From Certhia americana (lineage: Eukaryota; Chordata; Aves; Passeriformes; Certhiidae), in contig CM031861.1 in assembly GCA_018697195.1 (NCBI GenBank), forward strand, positions 4,057,963 to 4,121,962: DNA of 64,000 nt. Reading direction: 5' to 3'. Every line of letters begins with the position of its first letter. The stretch's first letter is position 1. The position numbers and the translations under genes were made by a program. Under the pieces are notes generated by a model. It was not told where the DNA came from, did no database searches, and saw nothing but the letters and a program-made list of their open reading frames with translations. Positions 1 to 11,813 of this stretch are shown one piece after another.

Positions 1-3000
1 AAGCAGGAAACAGAATTTGTCTCACAGGAAATACAAAAGGAAAGAGATAAAGAAGCTGAGGACAAGGAAGGAGATATCAACCAGACGGTTGTTTTCCCTG
101 TGTGAATTAATGAGGGGTTATGATTGTTCTTAAAAGGTTTTACACCAGCTTGTTGGGCTACTGTAATTTTATCATTCTGCAATGGATTACCATTTCTTGA
201 AGTGAGTGCCATACCAGAATCCACTTCTACTAACTTGACACTAGTTTGACTAGAGTGACTCACAGTGGAGTCAGAAATGGCAGGTTTAACCAGTTTCAGT
301 CAGTTCCTCAGGTTTGAAATTAGGCCAGGCTCAATTGTTTATGGACCCACTCTAAGGCTCTGTTTGTAGGCACATCTTCTCAAGGTTAAGTAGAATGATG
401 ACTATGCTGAAATATATTAGATATATGTTCTATAACCTAATGGCGAGGAGATATAGCCTAGTTTTAAATCTCCAGAATCTCACCTCTTCCCTGGGTAGAG
501 CACTCATTCTTCAATGCACAGAGTCTTCTAAACATTAAAATCTACTCTCAGGCTAATAGATGCCTGACTGACTGAGGAAGAAAGGTAGGAAAATAATTGA
601 AGTTTGTATTGCAGTTTGCCACAAAGCATCAATACAGAGTTATTTACGCACCTTTGTGTAAGAATAATCTTTGTTTCGCTGTTGTCTACAGGTTATGCTC
701 TCAGGAGGGACAGGTTTTAATCAATAAAGCCTCAGCATTACCAGGCAGTGTGATAAGATTCTGCAGCATCTGCTTTTTTCAAGGTCCATGAGCATATTGT
801 AGACAGCCTCTGTGTGCCTCCACGGACCCTCTCCACTTCTCATCTCCACAGTCTTGGTGCTACTGTGATTTTATGGATGCCAACAACTTCTTTCAGCTAT
901 CAAGGTGCTCAAAGCAGGGCTGAAGTTAATAGCTCAGACCACACATGCTAATGGTTCTCAGCAAATTGATATGTTATTATTGCTTAATTTTGGTAAACAT
1001 TCTTACGGGGAAGTAGTGTCTCGATTGCAGCCCATCTAAAATAAGCTCATTTATGCTAATGTCTTTCTCCTTGACACTCAGTAAATTCTTCCTAATGCAT
1101 TAATTATGACTCCAGATAGACCAATGATTATTTCATATATGCTAATTAGGAATCATTTTATTCAGTCTGCCACACATATCAGTAAACAAGTGGAATGAAT
1201 TCCCCACAGGGAGGATAAAAAGACAATGATTTTTCTTCCAATGAAGCTTAGAGAATTTACCCCACAAACAAGACATAATTAGAGAGAAATGAGGTCTTAG
1301 AAAAATACACTTAGAGGTGTGAGAGACACCAAGAACATGTTCTTTCTCAGTGACAGAATAAAGCAGATTCTTAGCTAATTCCTTAGCCAAAATCTCATTC
1401 TCAGTTAATGAGTTTTTACTATATATGATTAGGAAGTGCAACCACCTTCTACAAAGTAAATAAAAATTACAATCAAATTAGTTCCATTTGTCGCAGAACA
1501 AATTGATACCAAAAAGAAGTGCAATTTCAGCCCTAGGTTTTTGGAAGAAATAGGAGGCTGAAGAAAATGTTGTGACACATCACTGTCATTTGCACTTGTT
1601 GAATATCAAGGTTAAAACATGGGAGTGAAAATTTTGCTACTAATACTTGTGACCCTTACTGCTACTAAACCCCACAATTCTACAGCTGAATCACGTACAC
1701 CTCTTGTTCATGACTGCAATATAACTAATAATAGTGTCACAATAAAAACATAATTTCAGGCTTGAAACCAACCAAAGTGAAGCATAAAATGAATGATAAA
1801 AAAGTAGCATCACAGGTTTATATATTGTTAAGCACAAACTCTTAGAACCTCATGACATAAATGATAACATATTGTAGGGTTAAAGCTAGCAATTTTTATG
1901 TGCAGGTCAGGTCCCTAAATATATATATTTAGGGTTGAACTTGGAGGAAAATTTATTGTGTGTGTATATGTGAATTTGTACTTGATTTTTTCTCTTCATG
2001 TCTTACATCAAGTTAACTCTTTGCAATTTCACACACTGAGAGCCTAGAGTCCTGCTGAGTACATTCTAAAAACATGAATAAATACTATAGAAGACTGCAA
2101 TTTGAATTCAAGTACCAGTTTTGATGCATGAGCCAATCTACAGCCAAATCTGGTCTTCCAAAATCAGTTGTTTCTGTATTTGAAGGTTGACTGGCTAATA
2201 TAGATCCAACAGTAACTCCTCCAAATAGGAAAATATCAAAGTCTGAATGAACAGGCCACATATGGCTCAGAAACAGGTAATTACTCTGAAGGCTACTTTT
2301 TGGGATATGCCATTTTTCTATGAACTGTCTTGCAATCATAAGCATAGACCTGTTAAAAATATTAATAAATAAATAAAAAAAAAAAGAAAGGTAACTGAGA
2401 AATGGCCTTTGAGAAATCCTCAGCTAATTCTATAGTGAAGCCTGTGACTGCAACAGTGGGATGAACTGCACTGTCCCAAGAGAGACATGTACTATTGCAT
2501 GCAAGGAAAAAAAGTACAAATCTTTAATTATTCTAGAGTCTGGGAGTGTTGGGATGAAACCTGAGCCAGTTTCTAGAATCTAAAAAAGTGGATGTCATCC
2601 TACAAAGATCCCAAGGAATATCTATCAACCTTATACCAAGTCAATGCTGTCAGATGTACTTTTGTGTGTTAGTTAGGCTGAAGAAAATAAAGGAAGCTTT
2701 CCTTAGGCAGATGAATTAAAACTAAAAGAGTCTACGAATTAATGCACAAATTAAGGTAAAATTAATGTATTCTTAATCCTTAAGAAATATATTGGTTCTG
2801 GATTTTGTGTTTCGTAGCAGTGAGCAGTCCATAAAAGCTTCCAAGTTCATCTGGCAAATAAACTGTTGTGAATTATTTGTTGGTTTGTGTTTGCTGTTTT
2901 GTTGATTTTTTTTATTATTTTCCTGGGGTTTTTTTTATTTTTTGGGAATTTGAAGAACGCTTTTGATCAGCTGAGATACAGAAAATACAGTACTTTTGTT

Positions 3001-6000
3001 TTGCCATCAAAAGCAAACATCCCTGTGTGAAATCATCCCTCTACATTTACACTACCATCATCACACTTTTTCCAAGCAAGACAACTCCTTACCATAAGGA
3101 TCAGCAGGCATGCAAAGTTATTCCTAATCAAGGTAAAAAAAGGCTGAACTCTGGTAATGGGTCTCTGAAACATTAAGGGGAAAAAGTCTAGGATTATTAA
3201 AATTAACATCAGTCAGCTTAGACAGAAAATCCTTAACTGTCCAGTTAGATTACTCAGCCATTCAGACTCCATGCAGATAAGGGCTATTTACAGGCTGTTT
3301 AAACTCTGCTACAGTCCTAATGAATGCAGAGAAGATGAGTTAGAAAAGCAAGCACCTTGGAAAAAAAAATACTAGAAAACGTAAATTTTAATTTAATTCA
3401 TGTACTTCTGTGTATGGGGGCTGATATCTGGTTGAGTGGTTGCTGAAGTTTATGGAAAAGGTAATGAAACATCAGATGGGAGCTGTTCAAGAGCATTACC
3501 CATAACGATCACATTGTAAGCTATTAGCAGTTTTAAATACATAAATATATTACAGCTAATGGGATGTGTCTTTACAGCAACACTGCAAGGTTGTTCTGCC
3601 ACTATTTTTTAAAGAGAAGAAATTGAAATACTAAGTTATCTGCTTACTGTGCTATTTAAAAGGGAGATCAGTCCCTAAATGTTAATTTAAACAAAGTTAT
3701 GAAGAGGAAAGTTGAACTTTTGTACAATGTATTGAAAATTGATTAAATTATAATGATGGTCCCTGGCTGGTAGTAGAGCAGTAGCACGCTTCACTTGTCT
3801 TTCAACACACTACCTTAATATTCAGATATATCTATCTCACAAAACATCAAATGAAACCCCATGGAAATCCAAATTTTTTACTGATTTTTAATGTACAGAA
3901 GTAGGGGAAATTTCAATGAACTAATTTTTTTTTGTCCTCCACAGAAAATCCAAAGCTACAGGAAACCTTCATAATTTTATTTACATCTTCAACAACCACC
4001 TTCTCACTATAAAATATTTTACATGGTCTTGTTTGTTTTTTAAATTTTTATTTATTCTTGAGAAAAAAAATTAAAGCAAATAGCTCAAGGCACATAACAA
4101 CTTTATTAACACCTATTTAGCACTACTCATATCAATTACTGACTTCATGGGAGGTCGGGTGTCCCAGTAGGGTTCTTCACAATATGGACATGAAATCTTC
4201 ACCCATGTTGGTCCTGCAAGCACAATGGCATCTGCTTGGAGGAACAGCAAGAGTGTGCAAGATTGGGATAATTTGCTACTAACTCCACCACCCTCTGTAG
4301 CATTCCACACCTTTGGGGGTTTCACAATTCACTCAGGTTTGTGGGTCTGAGTTTCAAACATACCATGATTAGATACAGCATGATCAAATCAGCACTTTGC
4401 CACATAAAGTGGGTTGGAGACAGGTGGATCTCCTCAGTCAGGCAAGGAAGACAGGAAGATAGCACATTAATAACCCAAATTAATAAAAAGATTTTTAGTG
4501 CAACTCTGTTGAAGAGTCAATGTGAATGCAGGTTCCAACCCAGATGGAATTTCTAAACCTGTGACAGAGTGGTGTGCATCTCAGTGTCTCACAGCTCACT
4601 GCTACACATGTAAGACTAATTCTGCTATCAATGTTTTTATGTTAGCAACTAGTTTTGAGCAGCTTTCTACTTTTCATGGGTTTCATACAAATACAAAGAA
4701 GAAACTGATTTCCTGAGGAAAATTTGCATTTATATTCTGACATTCAACCCAGTTACTTTCATTTGTTTATGAAAATTCTTGTTCCACAGCTAACATTTTC
4801 AAGAAAATGGTATCATTGTGTTCCTTATAATATTCCAGAGGGAAGGATCTGAAAATGCTTTGCTACATTTCAACTTACATTTGTTTAAAAGCACAGAATT
4901 TATCTTCAAGCCATTTAGGATTTGATTACTTGTTTGTGGGGGTGGAGAAGCAGTGCTGAGGCAGGAAGAGGAAGCCATAAAAGCCAAGCACTTAATCTTC
5001 AAATCTGGGAATTACATTATTGTCCAATGGACACAAAAGTTATCCTCTGGACAGGCCAGACATCAATTATATGAGAAGTTTCATTAAAACGGGTGGTGGT
5101 TTTAATTACTTGATACATAACTGCCTCACAAGTAAGCCCAGTCATGTTTGTGGAGATGATGCTGGAGGACCAGTGGAGCACAGTGCAGTTTATCCAACCA
5201 AACCAACTCCCAGCACATCTCCTGCACTGCAGTGAGAGGAGGTCCTACTCTGAGGCATCCTCCTGGCACCTTACTGGAGAGCTCCTGGCACAAACAGAAC
5301 CTCTGCTCAGCTTTGATCTTTGGCACTGCATGACCAGCACAGACACACTGATCTAAAGGGAGAGCTTGACTCACATAAAAATGTCAGATGGTCTGTAAGG
5401 AGTATCTGTGAAAAGAGTGGGGATCTTGAGAAATATCTAGAAACCCAAGCCACATAGCACAATACAGCTAGAATCTGTGCAAATGTAAAACCAAAAGATT
5501 TTTGGTATTCTAAAAATAAATTAGGAATATACATAGGCAACACTAGAGAAGATTATTTTTTGTTGTTTGTTTAGTAAAATGTTTGTAATGTGTTGGTTTA
5601 TGAGTAAAACATTTTAGTTTAAATTAAGTCAGAAAGAAAAATCAGGACATGGAGAATGTACAGAAAAATCTCAGCAAGGTATTGTAGGAAGGATGAACTC
5701 TACCTTCATGCTCAGAAGCAGGCAGGAGAAAATAAACACACCCATTATTACATCCATTTCCTGTAGCTGAAAAAAAACCCAAACCTTTTTTGGGTGGCCA
5801 CGTAATCAGAGATGCATTCTGTCCTGGGACAGGGCTCCTCTGACACTGAACTAAAATCCATGCTGAGGTTCCCACCTGCAGGTGCAATGACACACTGACA
5901 CCCTTCTCTCCTTTCAGCTTACCTCTAGCAGTCTCACCCTCATAAAATATTCAGCATTATGTCTTTTCACATTCCAGTAAGTTCATAATTCTATTTCATA

Positions 6001-7419
6001 TTTCTTTATTTTGTTATAGTTAATGATCAATTCAAGTAAAGTGGCTTCTGAAAAATCTCTTCATTGGAATATTTTTCTCTCTAGAAGCTACTTTCCCCAC
6101 TTATGTTTAGGAGTCAAGAAGATCGTGCTTGACCAGCAAAGTTGACCATTTTTTGTTCTCAGTGAAAAACAAAACAGCATTGAAACAAAACAGATGTGAT
6201 TACTAACCAATATGATTGAGAATTGAGTTTCATTATATCCATGTATGACAGCAAGAGCATTCAGCACTTATACAGAAAAAACAGAAAAATAAATATTCAG
6301 CTAATATAACTATTCTACATATTATATAGAGCAAAATCAAAAGCCCACTGATTAGAAACAGACTGCAGCAAACTGTAATCAAAGTTTTGATTTGAATTTT
6401 TCTCTTCTTTGGCTGCTTCAAAGGCTTCTTGATTCTCTAACATAATATTAGAAAATTTAACAAAAGGAAGCTGAATGGGCATCTGAAATTTTGGAGTTCC
6501 TCTTCACCTCTCTCTGTCATTAGTCCTAGAATTTCAGAGAAATGTATCCAGCTTGAATACATCCTCAGATTGCTTGGCAGAAATGCTGTGTGCCTACAAA
6601 AGTGTACTTGGCTGAACAGAACATCCCTGGGGAGAAAGGGATGGGTGAGTCCCACTGCTTCCACACAGAATCGAAAACCTGAAAGAAAATGAGCTCAACA
6701 TATAGAACTAATTCTAATCATTCATGTCTTTCATGCCTGTTAGTTGAGCATTCCCATTGCTCCACACCTGCCTTGATAATCACTCCAAAGTATGATTTGA
6801 ACATCAGACAGCGTTGTCATTAGAAAGTAATTAGTTTTAATTTGTTGTTAATGATAAAAGAACCAGCGATGGGGGTTTGTTTAAAGCCCTGCATCTCTTC
6901 TACAATGATTTTTAGTTAGCCCCATTTTTATGATGCTATAAGACTACCATTCCTGATTCCATTACTCCTTGTTCATACAGGTATTAATCTTTCACGGATA
7001 GCGTGGCCTGTTTCTAATGAATGCCTTAAGCCTTAGAATAAAAGCACTCAATTTAGATTCTTTAGAACTAGTGTCTCATTGTAACCACATAGGAGATTGA
7101 TTAAATACCTTGCTGTCCAAATGACTTCGGAAAATTAATGGACCCAATCAAAGTAAAAACCTCTATGTTCTTTTCTTGTAACAAAATAAGGACAACCTAA
7201 ACGTAAAAAATTGCCAAGGAGATTATATAAGCAATCAGCTGCTAACAATGCTTTTCTAAATGAGCCAATGTATCAACATTATACAGAATTCAGGCTTTAT
7301 TCAGGCTTCACTGGGAAGAGCAATTATACCAGAGAAATAATAGTGGAATTTTCTCTCTTGTTAATAAAGGGAAGTAGTAGAATTTTGGAGGTTATCATAA
7401 AACCACTGAGACATTTTCA
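1..7419. other. AT-rich non-coding sequence, no gene seen
   Basis: I see no exon, RNA gene or clear transposon here. Open frames are short and overlap on both strands without a preferred frame. Simple-sequence content is minor: a TAAA/A-rich patch near 2352-2386 and short T-runs near 2908-2940. A perfect palindrome at 1913-1934 is listed separately. A minus-strand open frame at 4113-4325 is discussed as a weak exon candidate under findings. The stretch around 5140-5350 is richer in GC than its surroundings but matches no repeat family I recognise. Confidence 0.7.
1913..1934. repeat. Perfect 22-bp AT-rich palindrome
   Basis: The sequence reads identically on both strands: CCCTAAAT at the left, an alternating AT core, and ATTTAGGG at the right. 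It could extrude as a cruciform or simply be a (TA)n core flanked by chance complementary ends. No flanking gene gives it a regulatory meaning. Confidence 0.9.
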
Positions 7420-7525
7420 GACTGAAAGAGGGGAAATTTAAGTTAGATACACAGAAGAAATTCTTTACTGTGAGGGTGGTGAGACACTGAAATAGGCTGC
7501 CCAGAGAAATTGTAGATGCCTCATC
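7420..7525 (+). mobile_element. CR1: CR1 LINE 3' region, upstream half of a split copy
   Basis: The sequence follows the usual CR1 3' segment: an AGAAGAAATTCTTTACTGTG core, then GAGGGTGGTGAGACACTG, then a GCTGCCCAGAGAAATTGTAG-like stretch. The match stops abruptly at 7525, just where the CR1 order would continue with the CCATCCCTGGAAG segment. That next segment appears in the same orientation at 8308. The two pieces are therefore read as one 5'-truncated CR1 copy interrupted by an insertion. Non-coding and inactive. Confidence 0.8.
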
Positions 7526-8307
7526 TGTTACAACCCACATCTAAGACAGGGTAACTAAGGTTCCTGTTAATAAATCCCTTGGGGTGAATTAGAGTGAAAG
7601 AACACTGAATGACCAGCATATAGATAAAGAAGATGTATTTTAAAATTATGTCACTGCAGTGAAAGAATTTATGTGGCCATTTTGGTTATTTTCTATACAA
7701 GTATGAAAATTCATGAAGAAAATATAAAAGGAAAAGAAAATAAAGTGAAGGAAAGGATAATGGATAGTAGATAGGGGAGAGGAAAGATATCTGTAGATCT
7801 AGCAACAAGACCTGATTGTTGCAATTTTGATGTCTGTGGTTGGAGTGATGGTCACAGAACTCATCTGTTGGGGGTGGGGACCCACAAAACAAAAAGTTCA
7901 CTGAGTTGTGTACGTTCAGAATTTGTCGAGTTGTAGATGTTCAGGGTGGCATTGGGAATGCCTAGATCTCCCCCAGGGAGCAGATTCTTTGTCTGGTGCA
8001 AAGCTATGGGGCACGTGTAATGTTCTGAGGGAGTTTCTGAACAGGGTTGTGGGGTGCTTTGGGATCCTTGGTGGTCCACAGCCCCCTCTGGGAATATGAC
8101 TGCTGCTGCCCCTGCTTCTTGTGACTGCACAGCTGTGTGGTCATCATGGACCTGAGCAGGAAAACTGGCCCCAGAGAGGGGCTGCTCCACCCTCCTGCAG
8201 CCCCCAGCATTCCAGGCACACCCTGTTCTAACTTGACTGCTTGAGTGACCATCATCGGAGTTTGAGGCACAGCAATGCATTAACTCCTTACTGCCCAGCC
8301 TCCTACA
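7526..8307. mobile_element. Insertion inside CR1, probable LTR-like element (TGT...ACA)
   Basis: This 782-bp block separates two consecutive parts of a CR1 copy, so it must have been inserted. It starts TGTTACAACCC and ends CTCCTACA, that is TG...CA as in retroviral LTRs. It is flanked by TCATC at 7521-7525 and CCATC at 8308-8312, a possible 5-bp target duplication with one mismatch. The left third is AT-rich and the part from about 7860 to 8280 is distinctly GC-richer. An AATAAA lies at 7569-7574 on the plus strand, which does not fix the orientation. The overlapping open frames on the minus strand (up to 139 codons at 7861-8280) are not recognised. I infer a solo LTR or a deleted element; the family is unknown to me. 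Confidence 0.55.
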
Positions 8308-8448
8308 CCATCCCCGGCAGCATTCGAGGCCAGGCTGGATGGGGCATTCAGCAACCTGGTCTAGTGGAAGGAATCCCTGCAGTGAGGTTGGAACCCAATG
8401 ATCTTTATGGTCCCTTCAGCTCAAATCATTCTAGGATTCTATGATTCC
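8308..8448 (+). mobile_element. CR1: CR1 LINE 3' end, downstream half of a split copy
   Basis: It begins with CCATCCCCGGCAGCATTCGA and runs through GGCCAGGCTGGATGGGG, a CTGGTCTAGTGGAAGGAA-like stretch and GATCTTTATGGTCCCTTC to the terminal ATTCTAGGATTCTATGATTC repeats that mark the CR1 3' end. It continues the CR1 order exactly where the piece at 7420-7525 stops. Heavily truncated and without coding capacity. Confidence 0.85.
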
Positions 8449-9698
8449 AAGACTTAAGATTAGGTGTTTTCAGGACCAGACATGGAAAAGCAGGATTGTG
8501 CTTACTCCTACTGCAAACAGTGGATTTCCAGACTGGCATCAACATCAGCTTCTGAGCTTTCTTCTGCGTGTTACATGTGCCTGAATATGCATGTGGGGAC
8601 ATCACTTCACACTGCTCTCTAACAAGAAAAGACACATTTCACCTTACTGGAAGTGCACAGGAAAAACCCATCAGGACAACAAACTAGTCCTACCTCACTT
8701 CATTATGGAGAATGCCTTTACACTATGTATTTTGGGGAGCAAAAATATGTCTTTTTATTCATTTAATATGTGATGCAATGGAGTTCCCTCAGATCCATTG
8801 TTGCTACTGGACTGGAACTAATAACTAAAAATCTTCAGACAGAACTGTCAGTAAAGTTAGTTGCTTGCAGAGAAGAGACTTCCATGAATTTGGAAGTATG
8901 TCTTAGATTATTTTTCTCTGTGCTCATACACGCCTACATCTGAGAACAAATTGGTATGCTGACAGTCAAAAAATGAAGCAATTAAAAGAGTGGAATTTAA
9001 GTAACACTTGAAACTGCAGCAAAGAGTCTGAAGTTTGAGAACAAAAGATGTAAAAAGAAGTAAGTGACAGCAATACGCTCTGAATCAAGCATTTAAATGA
9101 GTGGTCAAACAAAGGCACGGATGCCTCACAGCAAAATGCAGAACATAAAGAACATTTTGCAGAAGATAAACCTGGAAGACATGCTGAAGATCTGCCTTAA
9201 GATATACCAATTTAGTAAAGAAAGACAGCTTTAGACAAAAGCTATGTAGGCATGAGCAGGAGAGTTCCACAAAGAGGTGAAGAGAGCATCCCTTCAGACC
9301 CCAAAGCCCCAGGGTGCCCAGGACCAAGCTGGACAGAGAAGGCAGCTGGCTGGCATCTGTGCAGTACATATCCAGGGAGATGATGTGCACAACAGCATAT
9401 GCTGCTGTGGAGCCAAGCTGAGGCATCACTACTACTGGCTTCCCCTCTTACTTACCACATTACCACATTCTGTCCCTCTGCTAAAATTAAAAACCAGGCT
9501 CCCGCTCCCACAGCTGAATAGGTTGTTGTGTTTAAATTACATCCACTAATTTCAGTATTCCAGGCTGCGGAGTTCTCCACACAACAGCTCCTTACAACTT
9601 TCCAAATTTCATAACAAACCCAAGAATTATATCCTTAACTTCCCCTCTATTAAAATATGCTGGCAGAAAATGCAATATTCAAAATATCCTAACATTCT

Positions 9699-9802
9699 GT
9701 CAAGGAAAAATTGTGAACTTTTCCTTCCTTGAAAGAAAGCACTGCTATGTGTCAAGGAAAAATTGTGAACTTTTCCTTCCTTGAAAGAAAGCACTGCTAT
9801 GT
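9699..9802. repeat. Perfect 52-bp tandem duplication (2 copies)
   Basis: The unit begins GTCAAGGAAAAATTGTGAAC and ends GCACTGCTATGT. It occurs at 9699-9750 and again at 9751-9802 with no difference. Inside each unit TCAAGGAAAA is followed by TTTTCCTTCCTTGA, so each copy can fold into an imperfect hairpin. Complete identity in neutral sequence points to a recent duplication or an assembly artefact. Confidence 0.95.
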
Positions 9803-10347
9803 TTAAAATGTTGTATTTCCTCCAACAGTCCATCTTTAATGTGAAAATTAATGTGCCCTGCTCGAGAGCCTCTGCAATAATATTGAATGCATTAAAAATT
9901 GCTGCTTCTATTCAATACTGATTAGTTGGCTTTTAAAGTGTAACATGGCCAGCCACAATTGAATTTTATTGATTTACATTTTTTATTACATTTTACGTAA
10001 CATAAAATTAATTTCCGAATTATTATCTGGTTAGCAAACATTCTAGCTAATTTGAGAACTTGAAAAAGCCTTCCTATGAATCAGCATAGGAAAAAGTGTA
10101 GCAAGGACTTCAAAAGTGTAGTATTGTGGTAGTTGCCAGAAGTACTTCACTAGTGTGGCAACAGTGATGGCTGAGCCTAAAAGCCTCATCACACACAAAA
10201 ACATCACAAGAGTTAAAATAATCACAGAAACCAGTGTTTTGTATCACAATTATTTATGAAAAAAGTATATTTTGCCTAAAAATAATAGGCTTTATGGCTT
10301 TCCAAAAAGAAATGAAAGAAGTGTTCTCATGACTGTTTTAATTTCAC

Positions 10348-10366
10348 TTTTTTTTTTTTTTTTTTT
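10348..10366. repeat. Poly(T) tract, 19 bp
   Basis: An uninterrupted run of T follows TTTCAC and precedes AGAAAGG. No recognisable retroposon body is attached on either side, so it is read as a simple homopolymer. Confidence 0.9.
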
Positions 10367-10920
10367 AGAAAGGATGTCAAGGATTTACTAGTTAGAAGGT
10401 GTTGGGAAGAGGGGTAGATCTGTCTCCATTACTCTGGCCTATTTTTATTGAATCATGAAAAAAAATTAATAATAATAAAAATTTTGCAACTTCAAATACA
10501 TCTCTTCATTCCTTTCAAATAAAGTAATAATTAAAATAGAGCCACAATGTGAAATTGTGTGGGCCTACGATCTCTGAGTCATCTTTAATCTGTTGTAATT
10601 TAGAACTAGACTGATGAATAATCAGTAATTTAGAACTAACTGAAATTTAGGCTGATGAAATAAATTTCACAAGCCAGAGTTTACCCTGTCCCTAGGGAAG
10701 TTACAGGGGCTTCTACTCAGCTCTAAACCTCAATGAAACCCAGCATTGTTTTTTACAACCAAACACCAACTGGATGGAGCTGAGGAAGTTCTTTGGTGTA
10801 TATTGCCTAACACCACTTGTCTTAAACATTGCATTGTCATTGCCTTTAAAACTAAGGAAAAAGAAATAGAAAAGGAAAAGGAAATGGTGATTAATTATTT
10901 TAGAATTACGTTTAAAAGAA

Positions 10921-10942
10921 ATCCTCATGCTGGCATGAGGAT
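10921..10942. repeat. Perfect 10-bp stem hairpin with 2-nt loop
   Basis: ATCCTCATGC, then TG, then GCATGAGGAT: the arms are exact reverse complements. It sits about 90 bp upstream of the recognisable CR1 sequence. It is short, no T-run follows it, and no function is implied. Confidence 0.85.
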
Positions 10943-11027
10943 CTTGGAAAAGTAGTGAGCACTGTTTCCCAGTTTTCAAATTACTGAAGCACTGTGAAGA
11001 CAGCAATTCTTGAAGCCATGTGAAGAC

Positions 11028-11200
11028 AGGACCAGGTTTCCCAGAGGAGCTGTGAATGCTCTGTCTCTGGAAATGCTCAAGGTCAGTCAGGACAGGGCAC
11101 TGAGCAACCTGGGCTAGTACAATGTCTCCCTGTCTGAGCCAGGCACTTGGAACAAGATGATCTTCCAGCCCAAACCATACCAAGATTCTATGAAGATCTG
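11028..11200 (+). mobile_element. CR1: CR1 LINE 3'-end fragment, diverged
   Basis: The segment follows CR1 3' order: a CAGGTTTCCCAGAGGAGCTG stretch, CTCTGGAAATGCTCAAGG, then GAGCAACCTGGGCTAGT, GATGATCTTCCAGCCCAAAC and ATTCTATGAAG near the end. Substitutions are many, so the copy is old. There is no reading frame of interest. A solo LTR begins 112 bp downstream. Confidence 0.75.
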
Positions 11201-11312
11201 GTGAAGTCAGCAAGATGAAAAATGCTTGTTGTGTGCTGTCCCTGAGGGAGTAGTGAAGGCAAGTGTTGTCTACACAAATGAGCTGCTGAGCTTGCTGCCC
11301 CAACAGTCATAT

Positions 11313-11813
11313 TGATGCCAGAATGATTTTTGCTTTTGTATTTCCTTCACACATATTCATGGCTCTGTTGTTGTGTAGTCATACAGTTCCTAGCTAGCCC
11401 CAGTTCTACTCCCTACCCTGATGGGTAGAAAGACAAAACACATTCCAGAAGCTCCAAGTTGGGGGGCGGGGGGTCCAAGGCCCCTCTCCTATCTTGGTTC
11501 TTCCTGAGAGCCAAGTTTGAAACCAGCTCCTTGAGACGCATTTTCACAAACAAAATTCAGTTCCTATCTAAATGGAGGCTACAGTAAGAGGTGAAACCAG
11601 AAGGAGGAATTACTTCACCACTTAGGTCACTAATTGGCCATTTTTGTCAACTATGCTAATTTACTAAACTTATAAAACTGCATTCACCCCACATGGGGGT
11701 GGGCATTTTCCATATCTGCCCCTTGGATGCCTCCAATATAGACCAGCTTTTAAATTACCTCCTATAGGAATACTGTCTCAAAAGTGTTTCCTTTCTAAGT
11801 CTTTAAGGCATCA
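11313..11813 (+). mobile_element. Solo LTR of an endogenous retrovirus (TGATGCC...GGCATCA)
   Basis: The 501-bp element starts TGATGCCAGAATG and ends TTTAAGGCATCA, giving a 7-bp terminal inverted repeat. ATAT flanks both ends (11309-11312 and 11814-11817), a possible 4-bp target duplication. A TATA-like motif CTTATAAAACT lies at 11669-11679, placed as expected for an LTR promoter in the plus orientation. No intact AATAAA is visible. A G-rich run, GGGGGGCGGGGGG, sits inside at 11461-11473. It shares its terminal motif and the TATGCTAAT...ACTTATAAAA block with the LTR at 43444-43892, so the two are related subfamilies. It carries no internal retroviral sequence, consistent with recombination between two LTRs. 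Confidence 0.75.

Larger units (their letters stand above)
8449..11027. other. Non-coding sequence with small local repeats
   Basis: No gene or large repeat is recognised. Local features are the 52-bp tandem duplication at 9699-9802, a T-run at 10348-10366, an A/T-rich patch near 10455-10490, a 14-bp direct repeat GTAATTTAGAACTA at 10595-10608 and 10625-10638, and the hairpin at 10921-10942. The opposing open frames around 9085-9549 overlap each other and show no protein family I know. Confidence 0.65.
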
